Shown: positions 1 through 8,314 of the stretch, piece after piece
Layout of the letters: every line of letters starts with the position of its first letter
Position numbering within the stretch: position 1 is the first letter of the stretch
Assembly (NCBI RefSeq): GCF_015207665.1
Contig: NZ_JADEWL010000012.1
Span: forward strand, 34,212 to 98,211
Direction of reading: 5' to 3'
From: Plectonema cf. radiosum LEGE 06105
GTDB lineage: Bacteria; Cyanobacteriota; Cyanobacteriia; Cyanobacteriales; Nostocaceae
Length of the DNA stretch: 64,000 bases
The notes under the pieces: model-generated
Told to the model about the DNA's origin: nothing
What the model saw: the letters and a program-made list of their open reading frames with translations, nothing else
Database searches by the model: none
Program-made: the position numbers and the translations under genes

Positions 1-1
1 G

Positions 2-787
2 GCAACGGGAGCGTTCTACTTTATAATACTCGGTAGAAAGCCTCGTGGTGTCCCTAAATATGAGTATTTAGTTGCTGCTTTTATTCCCATCTGGTCAGGA
101 CTCGCTTATTTATCGATGGTTTTACCAGGTGCGGAGTTAGAACAAGGAAAAATTGAAGTAGCGGGACAGGTGACTCATTTTGCTCGCTACATCGACTGGA
201 TTGTGACCACACCTTTGCTACTCTTAGCCTTGTCTTGGACAGCAATGCATCGTCATCACAAAAAAGATTGGACGTTAATTGCCTCTTTGATGATGACTCA
301 AGTGATTGTAGTTGTTTGTGGTTTGATTGCCGATCTTTCAGTTGTGCCTTGGGTGAGATATTTGTGGTATGTCAACGGTGTCGTCGCCTTCTTGATTATT
401 TTAGCCGGAATTTGGGGTCCGTTGCGTGCTAAGGCTAGTAGTCAAGACTCAGCGCTGTCCGGTTTTTACAATAAGATAGCTACCTATTTCACAGTGCTAT
501 GGATCTGCTATCCGACTGTATGGATTCTTGGTCCTTCGGGTTTTCGAGTTTTCGATCAATCAGTTGATACATTTCTATTTTGTCTGATTCCCTTCTTCTC
601 CAAAGTGGGCTTTAGTTTCTTAGATTTGCATGGTTTACGCAATCTAGGTAGTTCTGACACCCAAACTCGTCTGGATCAAAGTGTAGATGGTGTAATGCGG
701 ATGATGGGATTTGCAACTTTTGTCGCACAACCAAGGCGATCGCACTCACGTAGAAAAACACGATATTTACCAGGAGACATCCAATAA
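2..787 (+). CDS. asr: Anabaena-type sensory rhodopsin, 3' part (start outside window)
   Basis: Seven-helix retinal protein of the inner membrane. The reading frame is open from base 2, so the gene enters from the left edge and only the first helix is missing or partial. Helix C reads ARYIDWIVTTPLLL, with the Arg and the Asp counterion (Asp codon 194-196). Helix G reads FCLIPFFSKVGFSFLDLHG, with the retinal Schiff-base Lys at 602-604. Two positions argue against a proton pump. The bacteriorhodopsin Asp96 site is Ala (LLLLALSW; Ser in the Anabaena protein), and the Asp212 site is Pro, which is the hallmark of Anabaena sensory rhodopsin. The C-terminal tail is basic. The stop codon overlaps the transducer start by one base (TAATG), so the pair is translationally coupled. 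In Anabaena this photochromic receptor signals through the soluble transducer; the same role here is inferred. Confidence 0.95.
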   Translation, partial: ATGAFYFIILGRKPRGVPKYEYLVAAFIPIWSGLAYLSMVLPGAELEQGKIEVAGQVTHFARYIDWIVTTPLLLLALSWTAMHRHHKKDWTLIASLMMTQVIVVVCGLIADLSVVPWVRYLWYVNGVVAFLIILAGIWGPLRAKASSQDSALSGFYNKIATYFTVLWICYPTVWILGPSGFRVFDQSVDTFLFCLIPFFSKVGFSFLDLHGLRNLGSSDTQTRLDQSVDGVMRMMGFATFVAQPRRSHSRRKTRYLPGDIQ

Positions 788-1161
788 TGCAAGCAATTGG
801 ACATAAAAGATGGGCGATCGCAGAGGGTTATATACCAGCTTATAGCAATGGACCAGAACCGCAATTCACCAGCCATGAAACAGTTTGTATTCTCAATGCT
901 GGTGACGAAGATGCCCACGTGGAAATCACCATCTTTTACAGCGATAAAGAACCTGTAGGACCTTATAAAGAAACTGTTATGGCCCGACGTACAAAGCATA
1001 TTCGCTTCAACAATCTCAAAGAGCCCAAACCAATCCCCCTCGATACCGACTTTGCCAGTGTTATTGAATCGAATGTGCCAATTGTTGTGCAGCACACCCG
1101 TCTCGATTCCCGTCAAGCAGAGAATGCCTTACTTAGCACCATAGCCTATGGCAGCAATTAG
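787..1161 (+). CDS. Sensory rhodopsin transducer (ASRT family)
   Basis: Soluble protein of 124 residues with no signal peptide or membrane helix. It closely resembles, from memory, the 14-kDa transducer of Anabaena sensory rhodopsin: the WAIAEGYIP start, the SHETVCILNAGDEDAHVEITI strand region, YSDKEPVGPY, and VQHTRLDSRQAENALLSTIAY near the C-terminus are typical. The family forms a beta-rich tetramer that binds the cytoplasmic face of the rhodopsin and has been linked to DNA binding and control of pigment genes. The start codon shares one base with the rhodopsin stop, which supports a two-gene operon and stoichiometric translation. A few related transducer-like proteins occur without rhodopsins, but the adjacent receptor makes the role here clear. 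Confidence 0.94.
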   Translation: MQAIGHKRWAIAEGYIPAYSNGPEPQFTSHETVCILNAGDEDAHVEITIFYSDKEPVGPYKETVMARRTKHIRFNNLKEPKPIPLDTDFASVIESNVPIVVQHTRLDSRQAENALLSTIAYGSN

Positions 1162-1543
1162 CGAGTACAAAGCCATAGAAATTTTCTACCTCTGGACTGG
1201 AAGCCATTCAGAACAAGAAGTATGCCATGCCATTCGATTTAAGAACCCCTGTCACTTCTAAATCCAAATTTTAGTGCAGATTTCTGGCAAATATCCCTTG
1301 CTTCTTACTCACATACTTATTATTCTCATCCAGTTCGGGCGCGTGCGAAAATTCTTTCTTTTATTAGTAATAATGGAGACATTTTTCTTGTGAAATAAAA
1401 GCGATAAAACTAGAGAAAATACATCAAGATAGGCGCTATCATCTTAATTCTGATGAATTAAAATAAATGCGCCTTTTTTACTTGTCTGACAGTTAATTAA
1501 TCCAGCTTTTTATATATATGCCGAAGCTTTAACTGTGGTTAAA
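1162..1543. other. Intergenic stretch without a recognisable gene
   Basis: About 380 bases between the rhodopsin operon and the convergent KGG gene. I see short AT-rich stretches and an imperfect hairpin around 1423-1442, but no open frame with family signatures and no clear terminator followed by a T-run. Confidence 0.4.
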
Positions 1544-1768
1544 TTAGTGGCTATTTTGACCACCTTTACGACCAATTTCGGACATATGTTCTTTATCTTG
1601 GCTGGTGACTTCACCGCCTTTTTTGCCAGCTTCTCTAGCTTCTTCAGAAGAGAACTCATGGGCATTTCCTTTCTCATGAGCAGCTTTTCCACCTTTACTA
1701 GCGATTTCGCGTTGCTTTTCTTCATCCATAGATGCGAATCCGCGTTGGTCTTTATTATTATCTGCCAT
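1544..1768 (-). CDS. KGG-repeat general stress protein
   Basis: Very hydrophilic 74-residue protein with no membrane segment. Three KGG motifs (ASKGGKAAHE, GKKGGEVTS, GRKGGQNSH) define the KGG family related to GsiB of Bacillus and plant group 1 LEA proteins. Each unit follows the usual pattern of an acidic helix (EEKQREIA, SEEAREAG, DKEHMSEIG) and then the Gly-Gly turn. Members are induced by desiccation, salt or starvation and are thought to act as hydration or protein protectants. Nothing was seen that fixes its regulation. The plus-strand frame over the same bases has no family support. Confidence 0.85.
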   Translation of the reverse strand: MADNNKDQRGFASMDEEKQREIASKGGKAAHEKGNAHEFSSEEAREAGKKGGEVTSQDKEHMSEIGRKGGQNSH

Positions 1769-1882
1769 TTTGGTTTTCTCCTAAATTAATGCTTCATTAA
1801 AAATCTAGTTTTAGTTTATTTATCTTGGAAAGCTTATTAACCCCTCTAAAGGCATAACCAAAATGCTAAATTTTTATCAAAA

Positions 1883-2086
1883 TTATCTTACTAAAGTATG
1901 AGATAAAAATCATAAATTTGAAATAATTAAAACTGCTATTGAAGTCGGGTTTTTATTACTATCTATTTTTTGATGTGAGCAATATTTATTTATCGTAAAA
2001 ACCCGACTTATGTGATTTTTCTCCAACTCACGTTATCTTACTAAAGTATGAGATAAAAATCATAAATTTGAAATAACTAAAACTAC
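1883..2086. repeat. 54-bp direct repeat pair flanking a palindromic element
   Basis: Bases 1883-1936 and 2033-2086 are nearly the same sequence (about two differences by eye) at an offset of exactly 150. The shared part starts TTATCTTACTAAAG and runs to AACT. Between them lies the GTCGGGTTTTT palindromic element at 1941-2009. The repeats are much longer than a normal target-site duplication. Confidence 0.85.
1941..2009. repeat. Dispersed GAAGTCGGGTTTTT palindromic element, copy A
   Basis: It starts GAAGTCGGGTTTTT and ends AAAAACCCGACTT, so the ends pair over about 13 bases, with an inner AATATTTATTT. Other copies are at 8043-8106, 53510-53573 and 60675-60736. Confidence 0.8.
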
Positions 2087-2141
2087 TCTTCTCTAAAAAC
2101 TATGGCTAATCAGTAGTTAGTATGCTAATTAAATAGTCGTA

Positions 2142-2176
2142 AGAAGGCAGAAGGCAGGAGGCAGAAGGCAGAAGGA
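2142..2176. repeat. Short tandem heptamer repeat (GAAGGCA)
   Basis: About five tandem copies of the heptamer GAAGGCA with slight variation (one GGAGGCA). This is the class called short tandemly repeated repetitive sequences in heterocystous cyanobacteria. Confidence 0.8.
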
Positions 2177-2292
2177 AAGAAAAGAAAGATATTAGTAATA
2201 AATGAATTGAGTAAGACTCGAAATCTTTGCACAGCAAATACTACAGCCATTTTTTACTCATATTTAGCATACTATGTACTGAAGAACCAAAA

Positions 2293-3159
2293 CTATTTAC
2301 CTGACACATCGAATGTATAAGTCTCGCCGTGGCTCAGATACTTTACTCGTTCATCAAGTCCAGCTTCTGTAACTGCTTGCATAAATTCCTCAAGAGATGA
2401 CTTCATAACAGTGTAATCATTGTAGTGAATCGGAATACTTAAATCTGGTGCAATAATCTCAATCGCCTGCACACCTTGTTTAGCATCCATAGTTAACAGA
2501 ATTCCTAAGATTTTTGTTCCTCCGAGGTGAAGCAAAGCTAAGTCAATATCGGGATATTTTTGCGGAATTGCTTTTATGTCCTCATACATCAAAGTATCTC
2601 CACTAATGTAGAGGCGAAACAATGTTTTATCTATATCTATTGTTGACCCAAACTCTAACATATTTCCGTTTACTGACGGTAGTAATGCACTGAGTATTTG
2701 CGGTCCATGTCTTCCCGGCATCGCTGTAATACGCACCCAGGCATCATTTTTAGTAACAGTCATTGTTTCCCAAGTATTTAAGGCTTGGCTAGCACTAAAC
2801 CCTTTACTTTCTAAACTACTAGCCGCTTGATGGGTAGTAATGATAGGCAAATTTTTATTTAGTTTTGCCTCTGCCACACGGTCAAAATGATCCTCATGCA
2901 TATGAGACAGCACAACCATATCTAGAGCAGGCAAATCCTCTATTTCCATTGCCGGATTAGTTCGGCGTGCAGAGCGTATTCCATAACCTAGATGTACGTG
3001 GTTACCCTGATGCAAAAAATTCGGATCGGTCAAAATTGTCAATCCAGCATAGCGCAGCAGCACGGTGGCGTTACCGATAAAAAACAGCGAACCACTATTA
3101 AAGTCTGCTTCTTGACTATTTCCATTGCTCGGTAGGGCTAATTGTCTTATTTGGTTCAT
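2293..3159 (-). CDS. MBL-fold metal-dependent hydrolase (UlaG-like)
   Basis: Soluble 288-residue metallo-beta-lactamase-fold hydrolase. The metal motif is SHMHEDHFD (His86, His88, Asp90, His91). A further conserved His lies in GRHGPQ, an Asp in YISGDT, and a terminal His in IPIHYNDYT, so the dinuclear site looks complete. The compact form and the opening strand-rich segment (LFFIGNATVLLRYAGLTILTDP) resemble the UlaG/YtnP/NAPE-PLD-like branch; the substrate cannot be read from sequence. Its start overlaps the end of the upstream SDR gene by four bases (ATGA), so the two are co-transcribed and translationally coupled. That pairing suggests one oxidative step and one hydrolytic step on the same kind of compound, which is inference. 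Confidence 0.85.
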   Translation of the reverse strand: MNQIRQLALPSNGNSQEADFNSGSLFFIGNATVLLRYAGLTILTDPNFLHQGNHVHLGYGIRSARRTNPAMEIEDLPALDMVVLSHMHEDHFDRVAEAKLNKNLPIITTHQAASSLESKGFSASQALNTWETMTVTKNDAWVRITAMPGRHGPQILSALLPSVNGNMLEFGSTIDIDKTLFRLYISGDTLMYEDIKAIPQKYPDIDLALLHLGGTKILGILLTMDAKQGVQAIEIIAPDLSIPIHYNDYTVMKSSLEEFMQAVTEAGLDERVKYLSHGETYTFDVSGK

Positions 3160-4181
3160 AATTCTAACCCTTGATTCCTATTACCTAAAGCTATCGCAGC
3201 CAATGAAGCGACGGCTCCTACAGCAGCTAATGCTCCCCACTTCAGCGCCGGATTTTTCACCAGCCAATCGGAAATACTCGGTATTACTAGCTCGTTAAAA
3301 TCTCCCTCAACCTGGTTGTATCCCTCCATTGGTGTAAACAAATTGTTAGGTCCGTCTGCTGATTTGAGTTCATTCGTTTTCTGTCCTGAGAAACCAATTG
3401 CCGTTAATAATCCATCGACTAATTCCGGCGAAAGCCGCTCTAAAGCATCTAGAATTCGTCCCACATCTCCCACAATATATTCACGGGTAGGATGTTCTGC
3501 CACGTAAAGAATAGCATCAGCTACTAACTTAGGTGAGTAATAGGGCGGTATTCCCGTGGGTTTGACTCCTAATTTAGTCAGAACATGGTTATAATAAGGA
3601 GTATTGATTACTGCTGGTAAAATGCTAGTAACACTAATAGGGATGCCCTTGTGTTGCAACTCTACTCGCAGGGATTCTAAAAAGCCTTCAAGAGCGTGTT
3701 TGGCAGCAGAATAAGGGCTTTGCAGTGGCAAAGCACGTCTACCTTCCATTGAGGAAATATGAATCAAAGCTCCTTGTTTTTGCTGCTTTAAATAGGGTAA
3801 TGCTGCCTTTACTCCATACACTTGTCCCATAAAAGTAACGTCAATCACTCGCTCAAACTCTTCTAGAGTAATTTCTTCAAAGGGTGCAAGCACACCAGTC
3901 GCAGCAGCATGAACCCAAGTGTCAATTCGTCCATATTGCTCAACTGTATAATCAGCAATTGCTTTTACCTGGTCAAAATCGGCTACATCGGCAGTAATTG
4001 CCTTTGCTTTACCCCCATTCGATTCGATTTCGTCTACCAAAGACTTTAGTCCTAGTTCGTTTCGCGCTGAAACTATTACCTTAGCTCCTCGTTTAGCAAA
4101 ATCAAGAGCGGTTTGTCTTCCGATACCACTCGAAGCTCCGACGATAGAGACTACTTGTTGAGGAATTGGCTTTAATTGCAT
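3156..4181 (-). CDS. Short-chain dehydrogenase/reductase with C-terminal membrane anchor
   Basis: Classical SDR oxidoreductase of 341 residues. The cofactor motif GASSGIGR is at 15-22, and the catalytic Ser144, Tyr157 and Lys161 (YSAAK) are all present. Arg40 after the second strand (VSARN) suggests NADP(H). Unlike a 250-residue SDR it has about 90 extra residues. These end in a hydrophobic helix (WGALAAVGAVASLAAIALG) before a short basic tail, so it is probably tail-anchored in a membrane. It is the first gene of a minus-strand pair with the MBL-fold hydrolase, overlapping by four bases. The substrate is unknown. Confidence 0.87.
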   Translation of the reverse strand: MQLKPIPQQVVSIVGASSGIGRQTALDFAKRGAKVIVSARNELGLKSLVDEIESNGGKAKAITADVADFDQVKAIADYTVEQYGRIDTWVHAAATGVLAPFEEITLEEFERVIDVTFMGQVYGVKAALPYLKQQKQGALIHISSMEGRRALPLQSPYSAAKHALEGFLESLRVELQHKGIPISVTSILPAVINTPYYNHVLTKLGVKPTGIPPYYSPKLVADAILYVAEHPTREYIVGDVGRILDALERLSPELVDGLLTAIGFSGQKTNELKSADGPNNLFTPMEGYNQVEGDFNELVIPSISDWLVKNPALKWGALAAVGAVASLAAIALGNRNQGLEL

Positions 4182-4544
4182 AATGAAATTGTTCCTTATT
4201 TTGATTTATTACACTTGGAAGCTGAAGCAAACGGCGAATAATATCTCATAATTACAAAAATAATTACAAAAATTAAATAATCATATTTGCATGATTGATA
4301 ATTCATTTTTTCTGATTAAAAATATTTTCGCAGCTTAACTATTAACTTAATTTTTGTAAAAATAAAATCTTAGTTAAGCACAATCTTTAATATAGTAATA
4401 TTAATAATATTTGTTTTTTTTAACAGAAGATTAATCTATCTATAGGGTGAAAATCAAAATATAACTTTATACATCACAAGGATGATTTGCAAGTAATCGG
4501 TACTGAACGAAATTTAAGATAGTGTAGTTCATCTCCATAATCAA
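4182..4544. promoter_or_regulatory. Divergent AT-rich intergenic region
   Basis: About 360 bases between the minus-strand SDR operon and the plus-strand antiporter. It must hold both promoters. It is very AT-rich with runs of A and T, and I could not single out convincing -10/-35 boxes or an operator. Confidence 0.4.
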
Positions 4545-5828
4545 ATGCCTGTTACTACTCTTGCCGATTTAGATCCGACGCACTTTAATATCGCTTTACT
4601 TGCCTTGGGTGGTTTGATCTATATTTATGCCTTGCTCTCTCGCTTTATCAAAGAACGACTTTATCTTTCTGCTCCGATTTTGTCGGTTTTACTAGGTGTA
4701 ATTTTTGGACCAATTGGTCTTAACATTTTTGATGTCAAAGCTTGGGGAACCCAGGATATCATTGTTGAACAAATAGCGCGTCTGACGATTTCTATTCAAC
4801 TGATTTCAACCGCTTTACGGTTACGTTCGGCTTATCCGTTTTCTCACTTACGAAGTCTCGCAATTTTCCTCGGACCTTTGATGTTAGCGATGTGGATTGT
4901 TAATAGCGCACTTATTTATTGGATTTTGGATATTGACTTTTGGGTCGCTGTTTTAATTGGCGCAGTGGTTACACCTACTGACCCGGTGTTAGCAGCTACT
5001 ATAGCTACGGGTAAATTTGCCGAAGATAAATTACCGTCTCGCGTTCGCAACCTGCTATCGGCTGAGTCTGGACTCAATGATGGTTTAGCTTATCCATTTG
5101 TGTTTTTACCGCTTTTACTATTGATGCGACCTCCTCAAGAAGCGCTATCTCATTGGTTCTCCGTCATTTGGTTATGGGATGTAGGAGTAGCGATTCTTTT
5201 TGGTTTACTATCTGGCTATCTTGCTGGAAAACTGCTCAAATTGGCGCAAAGAAAAAAATTAATTGATAGACAGTCATTTTTTACTTATGTACTTGCTCTT
5301 GCTTTTATGGTACTCGGCGGCGTTAAGCTAATTGGTAGCGATGGCATTTTATCAGTGTTTATGGCTGGAATTGGTTATGACATGGTAGTAGAAGAGAACG
5401 ATCGCATCAATGAAGAAAATGTTACTGAAGCGTTGGATTTAATTGTCACTGTTTTGATTTTTACTCTCTTTGGTTTAGTGATTCCTTGGAGCGAATGGTT
5501 AACTTTAGGATGGAATGGTTTGTTCTTGGTAATTGCTATTTTAGTTTTTCGTCGCTTACCTGCTTTGTTATTATTGAATCGCTTTATACCTCATACTAAT
5601 GGTTTAAAAGATGCTCTATTTATCGGCTGGTTTGGTCCGATTGGTGTTGCAGCTATCTACTATGCTAATTTGACCGTCCATAAGACGGGTATTGATCAAA
5701 TCTGGTATATTGCGAGCCTTTGTATTGCTGGCTCGGTCTTAGTTCATGGTGTCACGGCTGTTCCTTTGAGTCTTTTATATAGCCAGTCGAGTAAAAACAA
5801 ACAACAAAATCAAGAGCCGGAAACTTAA
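4545..5828 (+). CDS. Na+/H+ antiporter (CPA1/NhaP type)
   Basis: Integral membrane protein of 427 residues with about 12 hydrophobic segments, a normal length for a bacterial CPA1 antiporter without a large soluble tail. The signature VVTPTDPVLAATIATG is followed by LLSAESGLNDGLAYPFVF. The conserved Asp residues in TPTDP and SGLNDG are the ion-binding region of the family. It probably exchanges Na+ or K+ for protons to manage pH and salt load. It stands alone on the plus strand, divergent from the SDR operon, with a long AT-rich leader. Ion selectivity cannot be read from sequence. Confidence 0.9.
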   Translation: MPVTTLADLDPTHFNIALLALGGLIYIYALLSRFIKERLYLSAPILSVLLGVIFGPIGLNIFDVKAWGTQDIIVEQIARLTISIQLISTALRLRSAYPFSHLRSLAIFLGPLMLAMWIVNSALIYWILDIDFWVAVLIGAVVTPTDPVLAATIATGKFAEDKLPSRVRNLLSAESGLNDGLAYPFVFLPLLLLMRPPQEALSHWFSVIWLWDVGVAILFGLLSGYLAGKLLKLAQRKKLIDRQSFFTYVLALAFMVLGGVKLIGSDGILSVFMAGIGYDMVVEENDRINEENVTEALDLIVTVLIFTLFGLVIPWSEWLTLGWNGLFLVIAILVFRRLPALLLLNRFIPHTNGLKDALFIGWFGPIGVAAIYYANLTVHKTGIDQIWYIASLCIAGSVLVHGVTAVPLSLLYSQSSKNKQQNQEPET

Positions 5829-5987
5829 GAAAAAGAAGAAAATTAACTATCCCAAAAAATAATCATGCAAACATTAAGTATTATTACGCAAAAAAATATT
5901 TAACCGTAGCTAACGAATCAAATGGCGTTTATCCCAGAAAAATCTATCTATAGGTAATTTCTAAATTTTATATGGCACTGAATATGT

Positions 5988-6019
5988 CTAAAGGAATACA
6001 AAGATTTTTATTCCTTTAG
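5988..6019 (+). promoter_or_regulatory. 10-bp-stem hairpin upstream of DUF4383 gene
   Basis: CTAAAGGAAT and ATTCCTTTAG pair around a 12-base A/T-rich loop, about 90 bases before the next start. It could be an operator, an mRNA structure or a weak terminator for the antiporter gene. Confidence 0.4.
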
Positions 6020-6106
6020 GAGAAGTAAAAATAAATCTAAAGTGAATAGTCTTGAAATTAATACAGTTAATTGTTGATAAGCAAATCGAAATCAAGGAGT
6101 TGAATT

Positions 6107-6532
6107 ATGGGAACTCGTAACTTTGCTCTAATTATGGGTATTGTTTTTTTAAGTATTGGAATCATGGGATTTATCCCTTTTTTCGTGACCAAACCTGCAA
6201 CGACATCGCCAGAGTTAATCATCGATACGGGATACGGCTACCTGATGGGTTTGTTTCCCATCAATATTTTGCATAATATCGTACACCTGGTCTTCGGTGC
6301 TTGGGGAATTGGGATCAATGGCAATCTTGTGTTGGCGCGTCTGTATTCTCGCAGTTTAGCTGTAATTTATGGTTTACTTGCGATTATGGGCTTAATTCCG
6401 TTTGCTAATATATCATTCGGCTTAATTCCTATTTTCGGGAATGATGTCTGGCTTCATGCGCTGATAGCAGTTGCAGGTGCTTACTTTGGCTTTATTGTTC
6501 CCAGTCAAGAAAAAACCGGAACAGTTCAATAA
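6107..6532 (+). CDS. DUF4383 membrane protein
   Basis: Small membrane protein of 141 residues with four hydrophobic helices: an N-terminal one (IMGIVFLSIGIMGFIPFF), the central NILHNIVHLVFGAWGIG, LAVIYGLLAIMGLIPF, and ALIAVAGAYFGFIV. The central motif with two His residues (LHNIVH) and the closing pattern match DUF4383. No biochemical role is known. In cyanobacteria the family is often found near general stress genes, and this copy lies just ahead of a zinc alcohol dehydrogenase. A purine-rich ribosome site (AAGGAG) sits about six bases before the ATG. Confidence 0.8.
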   Translation: MGTRNFALIMGIVFLSIGIMGFIPFFVTKPATTSPELIIDTGYGYLMGLFPINILHNIVHLVFGAWGIGINGNLVLARLYSRSLAVIYGLLAIMGLIPFANISFGLIPIFGNDVWLHALIAVAGAYFGFIVPSQEKTGTVQ

Positions 6533-6604
6533 TAGTTCGTATTTTTTGACTGATTTGATAAAGACAAAACTTGAATATAAACACCTAAATTAAGAGAATT
6601 AACG

Positions 6605-7828
6605 ATGAAAGCAGTTGTTTTTCATGGAATCGGAGATATTCGGCTTGATGATGTTCCAGAACCGGAAATTCAAGACCCGACAGATGCAATTATCCGTCTC
6701 ACTTCCAGCGCAATTTGCGGTACCGATTTACATATGATTCGGGGAACGTTTACGGGAATGAAACCCGGAACGATTTTGGGACATGAAGGCATTGGGATTG
6801 TAGAAGAGATTGGCGCTAATGTGCGGAATCTCAAAAAAGGCGATCGCGTTGTGATTCCTTCTACTATCGCTTGCGGTTCCTGTTCTTACTGTCGTAGCGG
6901 GTATCAAGCTCAATGCGATAATGCCAACCCCAACGGAAGTGATGCTGGGACAGCGTTTTTCGGTGGTCCAGAAAGCACGGGTCCTTTTAATGGATTGCAA
7001 GCGGAATATGCTCGGATTCCTTATGCAAATGTGGGATTGGTGAAGTTACCTAACGAGGTAACAGACGACCAAGCCATCCTGATTTCTGACATTTTTCCTA
7101 CAGGCTATTTTGGCGCTGACATTGCGGAAATTCAACCAGGAGATACAGTAGCCGTTTTTGGCTGCGGTCCGGTAGGAATGTTTGCTATAGTCAGCGCCAA
7201 ATTATTTGGTGCAGGACGTGTAATTGCAGTGGATACAATCCCTTCACGGTTGGAAATGGCACGAGAACTGGGTGCAGAAGTCATTGACTTTAATGCTGAA
7301 GACCCGATTGAAATGATTCGCGAACTTACCGGCGGAATTGGTGTAGATAGAGTCATTGATGCTGTTGGTGTCGATGCTAATGCTCCCGATAGTGGACCTG
7401 CTGCCGAAAAAGCACAACAAAAAGCGCAACAGTTTCAGCAGCAATTAGAGCAAATTGCCCCTCAAACCAATCCTCAAAACGGAAATTGGCATCCGGGTAA
7501 CGCTCCTTCTCAAGTATTAGAGTGGGGAGTTCAAGCGTTAGCAAAAGCCGGTACACTCTCAATTATCGGCGTGTATCCACCAAGCCATAATTTCTTCCCC
7601 ATCGGTATGGCAATGAATAAGAATCTAACTCTCAACATGGGTAACTGCAATCACCGCAAATATATTCCTACGTTGGTAGATATGGTTCGCAATGGAACAG
7701 TAGACCCTGCAAAAATCTTGACTAAAATCGAGCCGCTGATGTCTGTAATTGATGCATATAAAGCATTTGATCAAAGGCAAGCTGGTTGGATGAAGGTAGA
7801 GTTGGTACCACAAAAAGTGGCAATTTAA
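6605..7828 (+). CDS. Zinc-dependent alcohol dehydrogenase, formaldehyde-dehydrogenase-like
   Basis: Cytosolic medium-chain dehydrogenase of 407 residues. Catalytic zinc ligands appear as Cys38 (ICGTDLH), His60 and Glu61 (GHEG). The structural zinc lobe is complete, with Cys90, Cys93, Cys96 and Cys104 (CGSCSYCRSGYQAQC). The NAD-binding fold shows VFGCGPVGMFA near 185-195. A Gln/Ala-rich insertion at about 265-300 (KAQQKAQQFQQQLEQ) is larger than in plain alcohol dehydrogenases and resembles the glutathione-independent formaldehyde dehydrogenase (FdhA-type) branch. It probably oxidises small alcohols or aldehydes. It lies 70 bases after DUF4383 and may share its transcript. Confidence 0.88.
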   Translation: MKAVVFHGIGDIRLDDVPEPEIQDPTDAIIRLTSSAICGTDLHMIRGTFTGMKPGTILGHEGIGIVEEIGANVRNLKKGDRVVIPSTIACGSCSYCRSGYQAQCDNANPNGSDAGTAFFGGPESTGPFNGLQAEYARIPYANVGLVKLPNEVTDDQAILISDIFPTGYFGADIAEIQPGDTVAVFGCGPVGMFAIVSAKLFGAGRVIAVDTIPSRLEMARELGAEVIDFNAEDPIEMIRELTGGIGVDRVIDAVGVDANAPDSGPAAEKAQQKAQQFQQQLEQIAPQTNPQNGNWHPGNAPSQVLEWGVQALAKAGTLSIIGVYPPSHNFFPIGMAMNKNLTLNMGNCNHRKYIPTLVDMVRNGTVDPAKILTKIEPLMSVIDAYKAFDQRQAGWMKVELVPQKVAI

Positions 7829-7928
7829 CAAATCTCTGTATTGGATTCTGTATTAAATTAACGTCAATTCGACGGTGAAAAAACGACCTCACATAATAAG
7901 TACTCAGACAAAATTAATTATATATTTG

Positions 7929-8002
7929 TCATTGCGAGTGGAGCGTAGCGTAACGTAGCAATCGCAATACTTTGAGATTGCTTCACTACCGTTCGCAATG
8001 AC
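7929..8002. repeat. GTCATTGCGAG-type palindromic element
   Basis: The ends pair imperfectly (GTCATTGCGAG and TTCGCAATGAC) around GCAATCGCAAT...GATTGCTTC. This form of dispersed repeat is common in cyanobacterial spacers. Confidence 0.7.
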
Positions 8003-8042
8003 ACAAACTATTTTGTCCACTCACTTATATATAACAATATAA

Positions 8043-8106
8043 GAAGTCGGGTTTTTATGAGATTTGTAAGTGTGTTACAGATATTTATACTCAAAAAGCC
8101 GACTTC
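8043..8106. repeat. Dispersed GAAGTCGGGTTTTT palindromic element, copy B
   Basis: It opens GAAGTCGGGTTTTT and closes AAAAAGCCGACTTC, with an internal CAGATATTTA. Same family as copies A, C and D. Confidence 0.8.
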
Positions 8107-8314
8107 TGTTATGTACAAACCGAAGCGATGGTTGTCATCCAATTGACGTTAAATTAGGTAAAAGCGAATAAGTGGGGAATTATTACCCCCACCTAAATTA
8201 TTTGATCTAATAATCTAATAAATAGATATTTTATGATATCAACAAAATATCGCATAAATATAAATGCAAATAATATCAGGTTCGTTTGATACAATCATTT
8301 TCCGAAGAATAGGT

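Larger units (their letters stand above)
7854..8156. repeat. Nested small repeats inside a 16-bp inverted repeat
   Basis: TAAATTAACGTCAATT at 7854-7869 and its near-perfect reverse complement at 8141-8156 (15 of 16) bracket two other palindromic elements. The arrangement looks like elements inserted into an older one. No gene is present between 7829 and 8314. Confidence 0.6.

Noticed and set aside
2142..2176. Tandem heptamers considered as a CRISPR array
   Set aside because: Units are 7 bases with no spacers and no cas genes are present; they fit the short tandem repeat class of cyanobacteria. The same holds for 46673-46703 and 63884-64000.
8264..8314. Extended N-terminus of the peroxiredoxin-like protein
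   Set aside because: The added 17 residues do not fit the family start; ATG at 8315 does.
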